The notes under the pieces are model-generated. The model was not told the DNA's origin. It made no database searches and saw only the letters and a list, made by a program, of their open reading frames with translations. Positions 44,208 to 53,793 of a stretch of 64,000 nt of DNA are shown here, in pieces. The stretch is taken from NCBI GenBank assembly GCA_016845175.1, contig JAERTD010000026.1, positions 212,278-276,277 of the forward strand, in the 5' to 3' direction. The position numbers and the translations under genes are program-made. Numbering within the stretch: the first letter of the stretch is position 1; each line of letters starts with the position of its first letter. Source of the DNA: Bacteroidota bacterium. GTDB lineage: Bacteria; Bacteroidota; Bacteroidia; Bacteroidales; F082.

Positions 44208-46337
44208 CTAATGTACAAGCAGCTTAGCATACTTCTTTTTCCCCTCACTCAAACCTACTACAGTATAGATGCCATTCACCAGGCTTTTGATGTTCAATAC
44301 AACGGATTCTGATGCTGGTTGCTTATGTGAAACAATCATAACTCCAGAAGCATTAAAAATCTGTATTTGCTGAATTTTGCTGTGGTCTTTGGTAGCTATA
44401 GTAACACTTTGTTTTGCTGGATTGGGAAAGATGCTTAGTTGTGTATGTATGGTCAACTGATACTCTGTTTCAGATTCAAGTAGTCCTCCCCCGGATACTG
44501 TTACTGTTTGTGCGATCCTGGAAGTATCGGTGGCATGAAAAACATAAAATAGGTCACTGTAAGGCTCTATTTCAGTAGGCTTAAAGACTATATGTAATTC
44601 TTTTGATTCGTTTGGCCCTATCCAGAAGGGTAGGTCGCTTTGTACACTGAAGACCGACTCTTTAGCATAGAACCCATTGATGGAAACGCTGTCATCCAAT
44701 GGGTTGATGATTTCGAGTGGCATCACCAGAGAATCACCTATTTCAACCTCTTCAAAATCCAAACTGTCTTGCTTTATTCTAAATCGATTGCTTTGCCAGT
44801 CGAATTTGAACACGCGATAACTAACCATGGCTGTATCAGGACAAATGATTTCAAAGACCTCCTGCCCATCATCGTTATATTCAGTGAATACATAAAAGTC
44901 CTCATTACCAGCCCAACCTACTACGGTGTTCCCATTATCCAATCGTTGTGTATGCCCCATGGCATTGGCATATAATAAGGGTTCATTTTTATCGAATAGG
45001 GCTATCAGATTACAACTCAAACCTATCTGATTCAGCTGGTATTCCATGCCTCTTGATTTTGGAGTTAGGTGCCAGTTGCCGTTGTCAAACAAGGTGTAAG
45101 TATCACTGTCTTCCTGATATTCAATGGAATGCTGACCAAAGAAACCTTCATCATCGGGCTGAAAGCTGAACTGGTTTTTATTGCCTCCCCAACGCCAAAT
45201 AATGTTACCTGTGACTGCGTCAATTTTGGTTATTTCGTTCATATGACGGCTGGATAAAAGGATGTTTCCATCAGAGTCAAATGAAATGGCGTTGGCATGC
45301 ACATAATCAATATAGGGCGCTGTAAGATTCACAAAACGGGTATCACAATCAGTTATTTCCATATGGTCCCAACTGCGCCATTGGAATAAAACATTACCGT
45401 CAATGTCGATATGTTGGATAATATTTCCGGACACATTGGCATTGGGATTACCTCCAGGTACGATTTGACTCATGTCAACCTGCTGCACATCAAGGGATAA
45501 CAGCCAATAACTACCATCATCTTCTATGATAAGCTCATGGGAGTCTGTAACATAACCATTGGCGGCTTCCAGCGTGCTGACGATTCTGTAGGCGCTGTCC
45601 AATACCCTGAATTTACTCTCGGTCCCACTGTAATAGGTAAGCTGTCCATTGGTTTGCTTCCGAAAATCGAAGGCTCGATTAGGAAGCCTCTGGTAAAAAA
45701 TCGGCATGCCATTGGTGTCGATAATGCACATATAAATCCTGGGATAAGGGCCAATGGGTAAACCTGCCATGAAGTAATTACCATGTTCAGGATTGTTACT
45801 GATGCTGATATTCAGAGTAGGGAAGTCATCCGGTAATTCATTGAAGTTTGAAGCGCTTGAGGCAGCCTTTGTATTACCAGCAAGTAGGGGTGCTTCATTA
45901 AAAATCATTGAGCCTTGGTACACAGGTTTACCACCTGTATTCACCTGAGCATCCCTTATTCGGAATTGAAAGCTATGTATTTTTGCTCCTCCCGCTGCCT
46001 TCCTATTGGAGGACAAAACCTCAACGCTTACTGTTTCGCCCATGGTGAAAGCAATATCTCCCCTGAAATTGATAGTGTTAGGATCTATGAGCCTGACTTC
46101 ACCTGGAATCAATTGTCCGTTTTCATTATATACCCTAATCTTTAAATCCGAAAACAATTCATTTTCAATGAGATACTTCGATTTCAAAAGTATCTGAGTG
46201 CCAGGAGGATGGCCATTTGAACCATCCATAGGTGAAGTATATACTATCTTAAAATCTTCAGCTCTTTGTTCTTCCTGGGAAAAGCCAATGGAACTTATGA
46301 AAAGCAATACAAGCAGGTATGTTACAGGTTTAAGCAA
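44208..46337 (-). CDS. Arylsulfotransferase-like protein with T9SS sorting domain
   Basis: 709 residues from a TTG (46337), the only start between the -7 box TATTTTTG (46361-46368, minus) and the signal peptide LKPVTYLLVLLFISSIGFSQ. After an Ig-like N-terminal part, residues about 170-530 form a propeller typical of aryl-sulfate sulfotransferases: DYVHANAISFDSDGNILLSS, ITGNIIWRWGG-like GNIIWRWGG, FFGQHSIEY and GHTQRLDNGNTVVGW. Then an abnormal-spindle-like Ig domain and a type A T9SS sorting domain (LSIFPNPAKQSVTIA to YAKLLVH). ASST enzymes move sulfate between phenolic compounds; whether this secreted version is active is unknown. Ends 130 nt from korD. Confidence 0.82.
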   Translation of the reverse strand: MLKPVTYLLVLLFISSIGFSQEEQRAEDFKIVYTSPMDGSNGHPPGTQILLKSKYLIENELFSDLKIRVYNENGQLIPGEVRLIDPNTINFRGDIAFTMGETVSVEVLSSNRKAAGGAKIHSFQFRIRDAQVNTGGKPVYQGSMIFNEAPLLAGNTKAASSASNFNELPDDFPTLNISISNNPEHGNYFMAGLPIGPYPRIYMCIIDTNGMPIFYQRLPNRAFDFRKQTNGQLTYYSGTESKFRVLDSAYRIVSTLEAANGYVTDSHELIIEDDGSYWLLSLDVQQVDMSQIVPGGNPNANVSGNIIQHIDIDGNVLFQWRSWDHMEITDCDTRFVNLTAPYIDYVHANAISFDSDGNILLSSRHMNEITKIDAVTGNIIWRWGGNKNQFSFQPDDEGFFGQHSIEYQEDSDTYTLFDNGNWHLTPKSRGMEYQLNQIGLSCNLIALFDKNEPLLYANAMGHTQRLDNGNTVVGWAGNEDFYVFTEYNDDGQEVFEIICPDTAMVSYRVFKFDWQSNRFRIKQDSLDFEEVEIGDSLVMPLEIINPLDDSVSINGFYAKESVFSVQSDLPFWIGPNESKELHIVFKPTEIEPYSDLFYVFHATDTSRIAQTVTVSGGGLLESETEYQLTIHTQLSIFPNPAKQSVTIATKDHSKIQQIQIFNASGVMIVSHKQPASESVVLNIKSLVNGIYTVVGLSEGKKKYAKLLVH

Positions 46338-46436
46338 AAAACTAGGTTTTGTATGGTTGTCAAAAATACTAATCTTGATTCATCTATTTAGCTGACACAT
46401 TAAATTGCTTTGAGGTTCGCTTGCTTGTGGATAATT

Positions 46437-47108
46437 TCAATCCAATACTTCCAGAGTTTTTTGAATATAATCATCTAATTGCTTGCGCCTGTACTGCATC
46501 ACCCATCGTGGATGGGGCAGTGGAATTAGCTTATCAAACAGTTTAAGCTCTTGGTTTAATTCCATTAAATACTCCAGGTTTTTGCCCTGACCTAAAACAT
46601 AGCAATCTCTTGAATTTATGCCCAACCCAATCTGCTGAACCAATTTTTCGATAATAAATGGTTTCAGTACACGCTTTAGTGACTTAGAATCGTAATAATT
46701 GAAGTTTTTTCCATATTGCGTAAAACCAAGAGGACTTACTGAACCAATGAAATACTTACTGTAGAATTCTTTGGGTCCGCCGTCAGCATCAATGAGTCGG
46801 TAAATAAAATCCGAAGACATTTCAGCCCGTTTGGCAAAAGGGTTCTCAATACCACAGGGATCATTTAATTTCACCGGGTCAGTGAATGGGATACCTGTGA
46901 TTCCTGCACCAAATCGACCGGGATTGATACCCAGTATGAGTGTCCGCCCATGGCTATCATTATAGTACTTATGATAGAAAGAGGCACAAACCTCCATAAC
47001 ATCGGTTTCTTTGTATGGGTTGAGTGCTATAATATCTTCTGGTAACTGCTGGGGCAGATCCAACTGATTGAAAAATGAAAGAGCCCGGGATGCAAAACTT
47101 TTATTCAT
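46437..47108 (-). CDS. SMUG2-like uracil-DNA glycosylase family protein
   Basis: 223 residues. LILGINPGRFGAGITGIPFTDPV is the motif A region of the uracil-DNA glycosylase superfamily in the form seen in the DUF4918/SMUG2 group, and LIPLPHPRWVMQYRRK is its C-terminal motif with the DNA-intercalating loop. SMUG2 proteins remove uracil or deaminated bases from DNA. Activity on this protein is inferred from family. It is a single gene between two secreted-protein genes. Confidence 0.85.
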   Translation of the reverse strand: MNKSFASRALSFFNQLDLPQQLPEDIIALNPYKETDVMEVCASFYHKYYNDSHGRTLILGINPGRFGAGITGIPFTDPVKLNDPCGIENPFAKRAEMSSDFIYRLIDADGGPKEFYSKYFIGSVSPLGFTQYGKNFNYYDSKSLKRVLKPFIIEKLVQQIGLGINSRDCYVLGQGKNLEYLMELNQELKLFDKLIPLPHPRWVMQYRRKQLDDYIQKTLEVLD

Positions 47109-47196
47109 ACGATTGGCTTTATTTCAAAGATAAGGAATGTGACCAAATCCAAAAGGGAGGGCAGTATGAGGATATTTACCAATTATACGATCTAAG

Positions 47197-49629
47197 CTAT
47201 GGCATCTCCAAATGAACAGCATCACCCTGAATGCGCAATTCGATACTGGCTTTTCCTTTACTAGCTGACTTTGAGTCAAATAGTATTTGATGGCTGCCTT
47301 TCGTCAGATGAAATATGCCAGGATCTATGGCAAACTTTTCAATGATCTTCCACTGAGGAGAATAATGAATGATTTCTTTACCGCCCACATATTTAAGTCT
47401 TTCACCTTCCGCTAGATGTACATCAAGGTTTATTTCTTTATAATTATCCAATTCAAGACTGATTGAACCCAGTGGGCCGTCTACAGCAGAAATAATAAAC
47501 TGGAGGTTTCTGTCACTTAAGGGGTTTTCAAACTGATAGTTGCTGTGGGTGGGTTCACCGGGTTGTTTTTCGAAGTTCTGGTGGGTAAACCTGTCTATAT
47601 GCACTTCATATAAATCCCAACTTTTTGCACTCCTGGTGATCAAGTGAAACTCTCGTTGGGTGTCTTCCATTTCTCTTTTCAGCTCCACCGGTACCAGTTT
47701 GTGCAACCTAATTTTTTCCCATTCACCCAAGAGTTTTAGTATTCGATCTGAATTTCCATTGGACTCCAGTGAAGCATAAGATGTACTGAAACCATAACCT
47801 GCGTCAAAGGCCACCGATCGGGCGAGCATCCACTCAATATCTTCTATGCTGGTTTCGGGTCGCATACTGAACCAGCCCAGCATACCTGGCATATAATTTC
47901 TTCTGAAGTATTCCTGGTTTTTAAGCCGATAGGTCGTTTGGCTTTCCCTAAAACCTGCATACCAGGGTTCTCCCCAGTTCATTCTGCTATACATATGCCA
48001 AAAATAATGTGAGGTTCTGCTGGCATCAGCAATATAATGGCTGCGGATATTTGAGTTCAGGGAATTATACCATGTGTCTGTAAAAAGTATTTCACCATAA
48101 TTACCCATGGCAGTAGATCTGTTTCCTTCCAATCCATCAAATGATATTTGCCTGAGACCGGTTTCATTGAATAATGTGGCTATGTTTTCAGCCATTTCGA
48201 TACTGAGCTCTATATTGCTCAGAAATACCTTATAAGCGTGATCTGCTAATTTGTAAACATCGTGTCCCTTGGAATGTTTACTTGCTGTGGTGCCAAAAGC
48301 ACCTCTTTGACAATCTTTTAGAACCCAGGGTTCCTGCTCACTAACCGAAGCGTATCTAATGAGCTCATCACCAATTTGAACAGTTCTTAAGTGGTCGTTT
48401 TTGTGTTGATTGAAAAAGTTAGGAGATGCAATGAGGATTTCCTTAGTATCGATGCTTACAGCTTCACTGAGCTTACTGCTCCCGACCTTCGCCAGTCGAT
48501 TATCAGGTATTGGCGTCACATAAGGATCATTGGTGGTGATAAAATTTGAAAGGGTGTGTACCCCAAGCATGATATCATTTGACGCTGCCTGATCAGCACA
48601 ATACTTCATGCTTTGATAGCCATCAGGAAACTGTTTGGGGTCGAGTTCAAAATGACCCCAGTTAAGAAATGGTCCAGGATGGTATAAATAACGCAATCCA
48701 GCCTTTTTTGTGAGGGATACTGCCTTTTCAATATTATCAGAGCCAAATCCCAAAATCATATAGGCTGCATTGGCAGTTAGCGATTGTTTTCCCCAAACCC
48801 CATCGATTTGAGGGTGGGGAAGCTTCTCCTGTCTTTCAATTACGCCAATGGTACTCAATGCATGTTGGGTAGGGCAGGCAAAAAGAGCAATTCCGGAACC
48901 CAGAATACCACCATCGGTATGAGGAGGCGCTACATACTGTTTGTGTCCCCAATTCTCAATAATACGTGTTTCATTTCTATTGCGGCAATATGCCTGTAAG
49001 GAGCTGCCGTAGTGTGTTGGGATAGCAGCCTCAACTCTGTATAAGACATAACGCTTGCCTTCCTCTGTAAGATCCGTGGGGTCCTCCTGATCAAAGATGT
49101 CTATTTGTGGCATGCAGTCATTTTCTTTCCATGGATATCCTCCCAGAGTTTTAGGATTCAAGGACTGAATACCTACCGCAGTTCCATTGCCTCTTACCAC
49201 ACCTACCGTCTCGCCTATGGTGTCCGATATATTCAAGGGATAGGGCCCCCACACCACATAGTCAATTGCCTGTTCCGTATCAACCGAAACAATTTTTAGT
49301 GAAAGGTGGGATTCATAAACCTTACATTCCAGATTGATAGAATTATTGTCCTGAAAATACAAAGAGAGCGCGCCTGAACTGCTGTCATAGTCAGCCCTCT
49401 GTGGCAGGAGTACTTCATCCCCAATACCAATGCTCAGCAAAGGCGCAATTGTGTCAGCTGACAGCACATTGGTGGAAGTTGGATTGGGAACAATAGCAGT
49501 GAAAAAGCCCTTGTCATTGATTTGCCATATCGCTTCTCGTGTTGATAATTCCCAGGTTTTGGATGGCTGACATCCACTCAGGATTACAAGGAAAGAGAGG
49601 ATGAGTACCAGCTGCTTACTATTTACCAT
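47197..49629 (-). CDS. Large lipoprotein, possibly a glycoside hydrolase
   Basis: 810 residues. Signal with lipobox VILSGC (Cys20), so surface or periplasmic and lipid-anchored. An N-terminal strand-rich part (25-270: LSLYFQDNNSINLEC, HLSLKIVSVDTEQ) is followed by what looks like a TIM-barrel region (about 285-640): KKAGLRYLYHPGPFLNWGHF, ASNDIMLGVHTLSNF, TGLRQISFDGLEG, YMPGMLGWFS. Asp in SFDGLEG at a strand end is a plausible catalytic acid. The C-terminus is again beta-rich. This sandwich-barrel-sandwich layout recalls glycoside hydrolases acting on polysaccharides, but I do not recognise a specific family and no sus or PUL genes are adjacent. The stop codon of the methyltransferase lies one base before its start. 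Confidence 0.6.
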   Translation of the reverse strand: MVNSKQLVLILSFLVILSGCQPSKTWELSTREAIWQINDKGFFTAIVPNPTSTNVLSADTIAPLLSIGIGDEVLLPQRADYDSSSGALSLYFQDNNSINLECKVYESHLSLKIVSVDTEQAIDYVVWGPYPLNISDTIGETVGVVRGNGTAVGIQSLNPKTLGGYPWKENDCMPQIDIFDQEDPTDLTEEGKRYVLYRVEAAIPTHYGSSLQAYCRNRNETRIIENWGHKQYVAPPHTDGGILGSGIALFACPTQHALSTIGVIERQEKLPHPQIDGVWGKQSLTANAAYMILGFGSDNIEKAVSLTKKAGLRYLYHPGPFLNWGHFELDPKQFPDGYQSMKYCADQAASNDIMLGVHTLSNFITTNDPYVTPIPDNRLAKVGSSKLSEAVSIDTKEILIASPNFFNQHKNDHLRTVQIGDELIRYASVSEQEPWVLKDCQRGAFGTTASKHSKGHDVYKLADHAYKVFLSNIELSIEMAENIATLFNETGLRQISFDGLEGNRSTAMGNYGEILFTDTWYNSLNSNIRSHYIADASRTSHYFWHMYSRMNWGEPWYAGFRESQTTYRLKNQEYFRRNYMPGMLGWFSMRPETSIEDIEWMLARSVAFDAGYGFSTSYASLESNGNSDRILKLLGEWEKIRLHKLVPVELKREMEDTQREFHLITRSAKSWDLYEVHIDRFTHQNFEKQPGEPTHSNYQFENPLSDRNLQFIISAVDGPLGSISLELDNYKEINLDVHLAEGERLKYVGGKEIIHYSPQWKIIEKFAIDPGIFHLTKGSHQILFDSKSASKGKASIELRIQGDAVHLEMP

Positions 49630-49630
49630 A

Positions 49631-50347
49631 CTATTTATATAAAAGATTCATCTTCATTCTGAATAGTTTATTCCAAACCTTTTCTCTGAAACTCCTGAGC
49701 TCACTTAATCTGATCTCCTTGAATGCCCTTTTTTTTCTGACTGAAAAAAACTGATAATCTTCATTTACAAAAATGCTATAGGTTTCAAAAAAAACAATTT
49801 CCAAACCTGCCTCATCGATGGTTTTACTCAAGAAGCTCAAGGGCAGGGGTTGGTCAATAATTTGCAAGACTTCAGGCTGGTATTCGTGATCATATTCAAG
49901 ATAGGAAGGGTTGGGAATATTGATCAATACCTGGGAATGATCATCTATGTATGAATTTATGTTTTTGAACAAATCCAAGTGGCGGTCCATGGGTATATGT
50001 TCCAAAATATCGAAAAGACACACAAAATCCGGATTTTTGAAGGATGGAACAAATGTAACCACATCGTGGGTGGAAAACTCTGTTTGATCTTGTTGGCAGT
50101 TCTCTTTAGCTGTATTAATCGATGCAGAGCTGATATCAGCAGCATGATGGCGACCGTTTTTTATTTTTTTTCCTATCAAACAGCTGAGGATTCCTACACC
50201 ACATCCTAACTCAACAATGCTTGATTTGTCATCTAAGCCCGCCTTTTTTAATCGAAGATATAAGCTGTATATACGTTCGTTTATTCCTGTGGTTAACTGG
50301 GTTGGGGCAAAATCATCGTAAAAGGTTTCTACCTGATCATTATTCAT
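49631..50347 (-). CDS. Class I SAM-dependent methyltransferase
   Basis: 238 residues from the ATG at 50347; a longer frame starts with TTG inside the -7 box TATATTTG (50369-50376, minus) and is rejected. SAM-binding motif VELGCGVGILSCLIGKKI, followed by HAADISSASINTAKEN and VCLFDILEHIPMDRHLDLF, typical of the Methyltransf_11/23 group. The C-terminal 40 residues are basic (KKRAFKEIRLSELRSFREKVW). Substrate unknown; a small molecule or lipid/quinone-like acceptor is possible. Its stop is adjacent to the start of the large lipoprotein gene, so they are coupled. Confidence 0.86.
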   Translation of the reverse strand: MNNDQVETFYDDFAPTQLTTGINERIYSLYLRLKKAGLDDKSSIVELGCGVGILSCLIGKKIKNGRHHAADISSASINTAKENCQQDQTEFSTHDVVTFVPSFKNPDFVCLFDILEHIPMDRHLDLFKNINSYIDDHSQVLINIPNPSYLEYDHEYQPEVLQIIDQPLPLSFLSKTIDEAGLEIVFFETYSIFVNEDYQFFSVRKKRAFKEIRLSELRSFREKVWNKLFRMKMNLLYK

Positions 50348-50482
50348 AGCTAGGGCTTTGCTTATGTGCAAATATACCCTCTTATTTGGTTGGGTAAAAA
50401 CAAGCTCAAATTTTTCAATCCAACAATACAGCTTTCTACGTTAGATGGATGAAATAGGCCTTGGACATGGATGGGAATACAA

Positions 50483-52243
50483 TCAGGCTTTCTTGAGACT
50501 GAAGCTAAAGATACTCCCTGCGCCGACCTTATTCTCGCTATGGACTTTTACTGAGCCTCCACATTTTTGAACAATACGGTTTACGATAGACAAACCCAGT
50601 CCATGACCTTCTTTGTCTTCATTTACACGTGTGAATTCATCAAAAATAATCTCTTGCTTATCGGGAGCCAGACCATCACCATTATCCTTTACCCAAAACC
50701 ATACATATGCGGGTTCGTGTTCGTAAAATCCCAGTTCTATGGTAGGAGGGTTACCACCATACTTAATGGCATTACTTATGAGGTTGGACCAAACTTCCTC
50801 TATCCATGGGCCATAACCAATGGTTTTTGGCCATTTGCTTGGAATGGATATTTCAACCTGGTTCTCTTCTATTAAGTGATCCATACGTTTGATGGAGTCG
50901 TTGACCACCTTTTCCATTTTCACCTGGGTCATTTTAATGTCTTTGAGCCTTACAGTTGATAGCAACAGTAATTCATCAATTATTTGGGACATTTTTGTGG
51001 TGGCATTATTGATTTGAGCAATAATGCTTTTGAAATCATCCGGATCGGTCACCACATCCACAAGTATCAATTCAGATAAGCCTAATATGCCATTCAATGG
51101 GCTTTTTAGGTCGTGTGCCACCATATGAGAAAAAGAACTCAGGTCATTGATCAATTCCTCACTTTTTTTAATCTCCTGACCAAGGTTTTTATTGGAAAGA
51201 ATCAAAGAATTTTGATTCTCAATATGTTCTGTAATATTCCTGAATACGAGAACCATTCCAAGTTCGATGTTCTTTCGGCCATCAATGGAATTGTATGTGA
51301 ATTCATAGGTTTGATCTCCAAATTTATACTCCAACAATTTGGTCTTGCTTCCACGGATCAACCTTGTATATATGTCTTCAAAATTCTTCAGGGTGCTAAA
51401 AATCGATTCCCCCATAATCTTGGTGTCGTCTTTACAAAAACTGCTGACGAAACTGGGATTGGTCATGATAATCCTTTGCTTTTGATCAACTACAGCTACA
51501 GCATCCTGAATGGTTTCGAGTATCTTTCGCTGGGCAATGGGGAATAAATCAAAGACTTTAAAAACATAGATGCCAACAGCTATCAATGCCCCCGAGATCA
51601 TAAAAGAAATAGGTGTCCAGTCGAGGCCTGGGATGGGATTTATTTTGAAAACATAAATGATATTACCCACAAATGGGAAAATGGAAGCCAGAACAAAAAT
51701 GAGTAATTGGTTGGCATAGATCACCGGGAATTTCCTTAGTCCCATAAAAAGAAGCACGATGGCAGTAATAAGTATCACATAGGAGTAGGCTGCATAAATC
51801 CAAAACATGGGGCCATAGACATAATGACCCAGACCATTGGTGGGATCAACAGATATACTTTCCCACAAAAAATGATGGTAGTTATTGGTGAGCGCAGATA
51901 TCATGGTAATAGCTGGAACAATAAGTAGGATGCTGAAATACTTCCACTTAAGCCATTTGTAATACTGAGCAAAATCAAGAGAAAAGGCTAAAAACAGCAG
52001 GGGTACTGTTGTGATACCAATATAGGAAACCTGCGACCAGAACATTTTTTCCGCAATATCATGGGTCAGGGTGTCGAATAGGGCTCCGATGGTCCAGAAG
52101 CTGGTGAGGAACTGAAATATGGCCAGAAAATAGGCACCTTTTGATTTTTTCCTGAAATACAAGATAATCCCCAAGGCAATGGAAGAGGCAAATGACAATG
52201 CATAAACCCAGATGATCAGGTTTAACTGGGGGATAATGTCCAT
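50483..52243 (-). CDS. Orphan sensor histidine kinase with 7TM input domain
   Basis: 586 residues. Seven membrane segments (about 8-228) of the HisK N-terminal 7TM type, a PAS domain (about 240-340, DAVAVVDQKQRIIMTNPSF), a short coiled linker, HisKA with phospho-acceptor His377 (FSHMVAHDLKSPLNGILGL) and HATPase_c with N box LISNAIKYGG, DNGDGL and GHGLGLSIV. It senses a membrane-proximal or lipophilic signal; the ligand is unknown. No response-regulator gene lies beside it, so its partner is elsewhere. A strong promoter lies at 52267-52297, with a leader of about 17 nt. Confidence 0.92.
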   Translation of the reverse strand: MDIIPQLNLIIWVYALSFASSIALGIILYFRKKSKGAYFLAIFQFLTSFWTIGALFDTLTHDIAEKMFWSQVSYIGITTVPLLFLAFSLDFAQYYKWLKWKYFSILLIVPAITMISALTNNYHHFLWESISVDPTNGLGHYVYGPMFWIYAAYSYVILITAIVLLFMGLRKFPVIYANQLLIFVLASIFPFVGNIIYVFKINPIPGLDWTPISFMISGALIAVGIYVFKVFDLFPIAQRKILETIQDAVAVVDQKQRIIMTNPSFVSSFCKDDTKIMGESIFSTLKNFEDIYTRLIRGSKTKLLEYKFGDQTYEFTYNSIDGRKNIELGMVLVFRNITEHIENQNSLILSNKNLGQEIKKSEELINDLSSFSHMVAHDLKSPLNGILGLSELILVDVVTDPDDFKSIIAQINNATTKMSQIIDELLLLSTVRLKDIKMTQVKMEKVVNDSIKRMDHLIEENQVEISIPSKWPKTIGYGPWIEEVWSNLISNAIKYGGNPPTIELGFYEHEPAYVWFWVKDNGDGLAPDKQEIIFDEFTRVNEDKEGHGLGLSIVNRIVQKCGGSVKVHSENKVGAGSIFSFSLKKA

Positions 52244-52266
52244 ACGGTGTACCTATTGGAACACAA

Positions 52267-52297
52267 CAAATTTAACCCTTTTCAACATGAAATCAAA
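52267..52297 (-). promoter_or_regulatory. Promoter of the sensor kinase gene
   Basis: Minus strand: TTTG (52297-52294), 19-nt spacer, TAAATTTG (52274-52267). Exact consensus; start of transcription expected near 52260. Confidence 0.68.
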
Positions 52298-52404
52298 GGA
52301 GGAAGTTTCTATTGGAAAGAAAAAATTCAAAGCAACAGTTTGGGCATTATTTCCTGATTTTGATGCCCACTGATTTTGATAATAGAAAAAAGTTTTATGC
52401 TGTA

Positions 52405-53715
52405 TTATGAATGGTCAGCATGAAACTGCTTTAGTCTTGCTTCAAGGTCTCCAAACTGATTGTGTTGTATCAATGATGTACAGGCTCTGATCCCTTCTGA
52501 ACGTTCACTTCCTGTAATGAGCAGGGAGATGGCGCTGATGCCATAATACACCAGTTTGTTAAGTAAGGCTTCACCATCCATTCCAGGGTAGGAAAAAGTA
52601 AAATAAAAGCCATCAGCGATTGGCTGGTCGATATCAGTATCATACACAATGTTAAACCCATTATCGGTGAAAAGCTTTTTCATGATTTTAGCTTTTTCAC
52701 CATAGTCTTTAACAAAATCAATAAAATTAAACTGACCCTCGTTAGCAGCTTTAAGTATGGCAGTGAGCGCATATTGAGCCGAGTGTGAAGTTCCTGAACT
52801 TAAGGGGTATAGGGTCCCGAAAATCATGGCATATCCAAATTGATCCGAAGGGTAGAAGTTTTTTAAATTGGCAAACTTCCCTTCAAACAAATGGTTTGAT
52901 ATGACCATCATGCCGATACGTTCTCCAGCATAGCTAAAGGCTTTGGAACTGGAGATAAACAAGATGTAATTATCGGTATAATTGGCAACGCTGGGTTGGT
53001 AAGGAGATACTCCCGGTTTTGAATAATCCTTTCTGAAATCCATACCAAAATAGGCCAGGTCTTCCAGTATAACTACTTCATATTTTGTAGCCAGCTCACC
53101 AATAACCTGAAGTTCCTCTTCCGTGAAACAAATCCAGGAAGGATTGTTTGGATTTGAATAAAGGACGGAATGGATTTTGCCAGTTTTAAAATAGGATTCC
53201 AGCTTTTCTCTAAGTTTTTCACCACGATAGTTATACACATCAAAGCTTTCAAACTTGAGCCCCAGAACGGTGTGTTGTTGTTTATGAACTGGAAATCCCG
53301 GGTCAATAAACAGAGTGGTATCTTTCCCTTCATACAACCGACTCAAAGTCAAAAAGGATGCAAAGCCGCCCTGCATGGAGCCTACCGTAGGTAAACAGCC
53401 TTCTGGTCTGACATCCAGACCCATGAATAGTTTGACAAACTGGCTAATCTCTTTTTTAAGCTCAGGGATGCCTTGGATATCAGGATAAATAGCAGCAACC
53501 CCACGTTTTAAAGCCTCAATTTGTCCTTCCACACCAATGCTGGCCGGAGGTAAACCCGGTATCCCCATTTCCATACGTATGAATTTCTCACCACTGGCTT
53601 TTTCAATTTCATCAACCAGTTTTTTAATCTCTCTGATGGATGCTTTGCCTACAGATGATAATTTGCTTTCTGCAATTTTTTCATTGACTATGGTATAATC
53701 TATGGGTGTATTCAT
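52405..53715 (-). CDS. PLP-dependent aminotransferase (fold type I, class I/II)
   Basis: 436 residues. Substrate and cofactor blocks: AAIYPDIQGIPELKKEISQF, SMQGGFASFLTLS, YSNPNNPSWICFTEEEL, EDLAYFGMDFR and ILFISSSKAFSYAGERIG, in which the Lys after SSS binds PLP. Fits the aspartate/alanine-type aminotransferase superfamily; substrate not determined. The gene is followed, in order upstream on the minus strand, by a membrane protein and an acyl-CoA synthetase, so an amino-acid catabolic role is possible. Gap to the upstream membrane protein gene is 78 nt, so a shared transcript is uncertain. Confidence 0.9.
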   Translation of the reverse strand: MNTPIDYTIVNEKIAESKLSSVGKASIREIKKLVDEIEKASGEKFIRMEMGIPGLPPASIGVEGQIEALKRGVAAIYPDIQGIPELKKEISQFVKLFMGLDVRPEGCLPTVGSMQGGFASFLTLSRLYEGKDTTLFIDPGFPVHKQQHTVLGLKFESFDVYNYRGEKLREKLESYFKTGKIHSVLYSNPNNPSWICFTEEELQVIGELATKYEVVILEDLAYFGMDFRKDYSKPGVSPYQPSVANYTDNYILFISSSKAFSYAGERIGMMVISNHLFEGKFANLKNFYPSDQFGYAMIFGTLYPLSSGTSHSAQYALTAILKAANEGQFNFIDFVKDYGEKAKIMKKLFTDNGFNIVYDTDIDQPIADGFYFTFSYPGMDGEALLNKLVYYGISAISLLITGSERSEGIRACTSLIQHNQFGDLEARLKQFHADHS

Positions 53716-53793
53716 GGGGAATAGTTGAAGGTGAATGAATGGTTTATTTGTAGTGTCTATCTAATTCTATTTATTAAAGCTTACTAACAAGCT

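Noticed and set aside
50567..51547. Plus-strand open frames of 102 and 144 codons over the sensor kinase
   Set aside because: Antisense to conserved HATPase and HisKA motifs; composition is that of a shadow frame.
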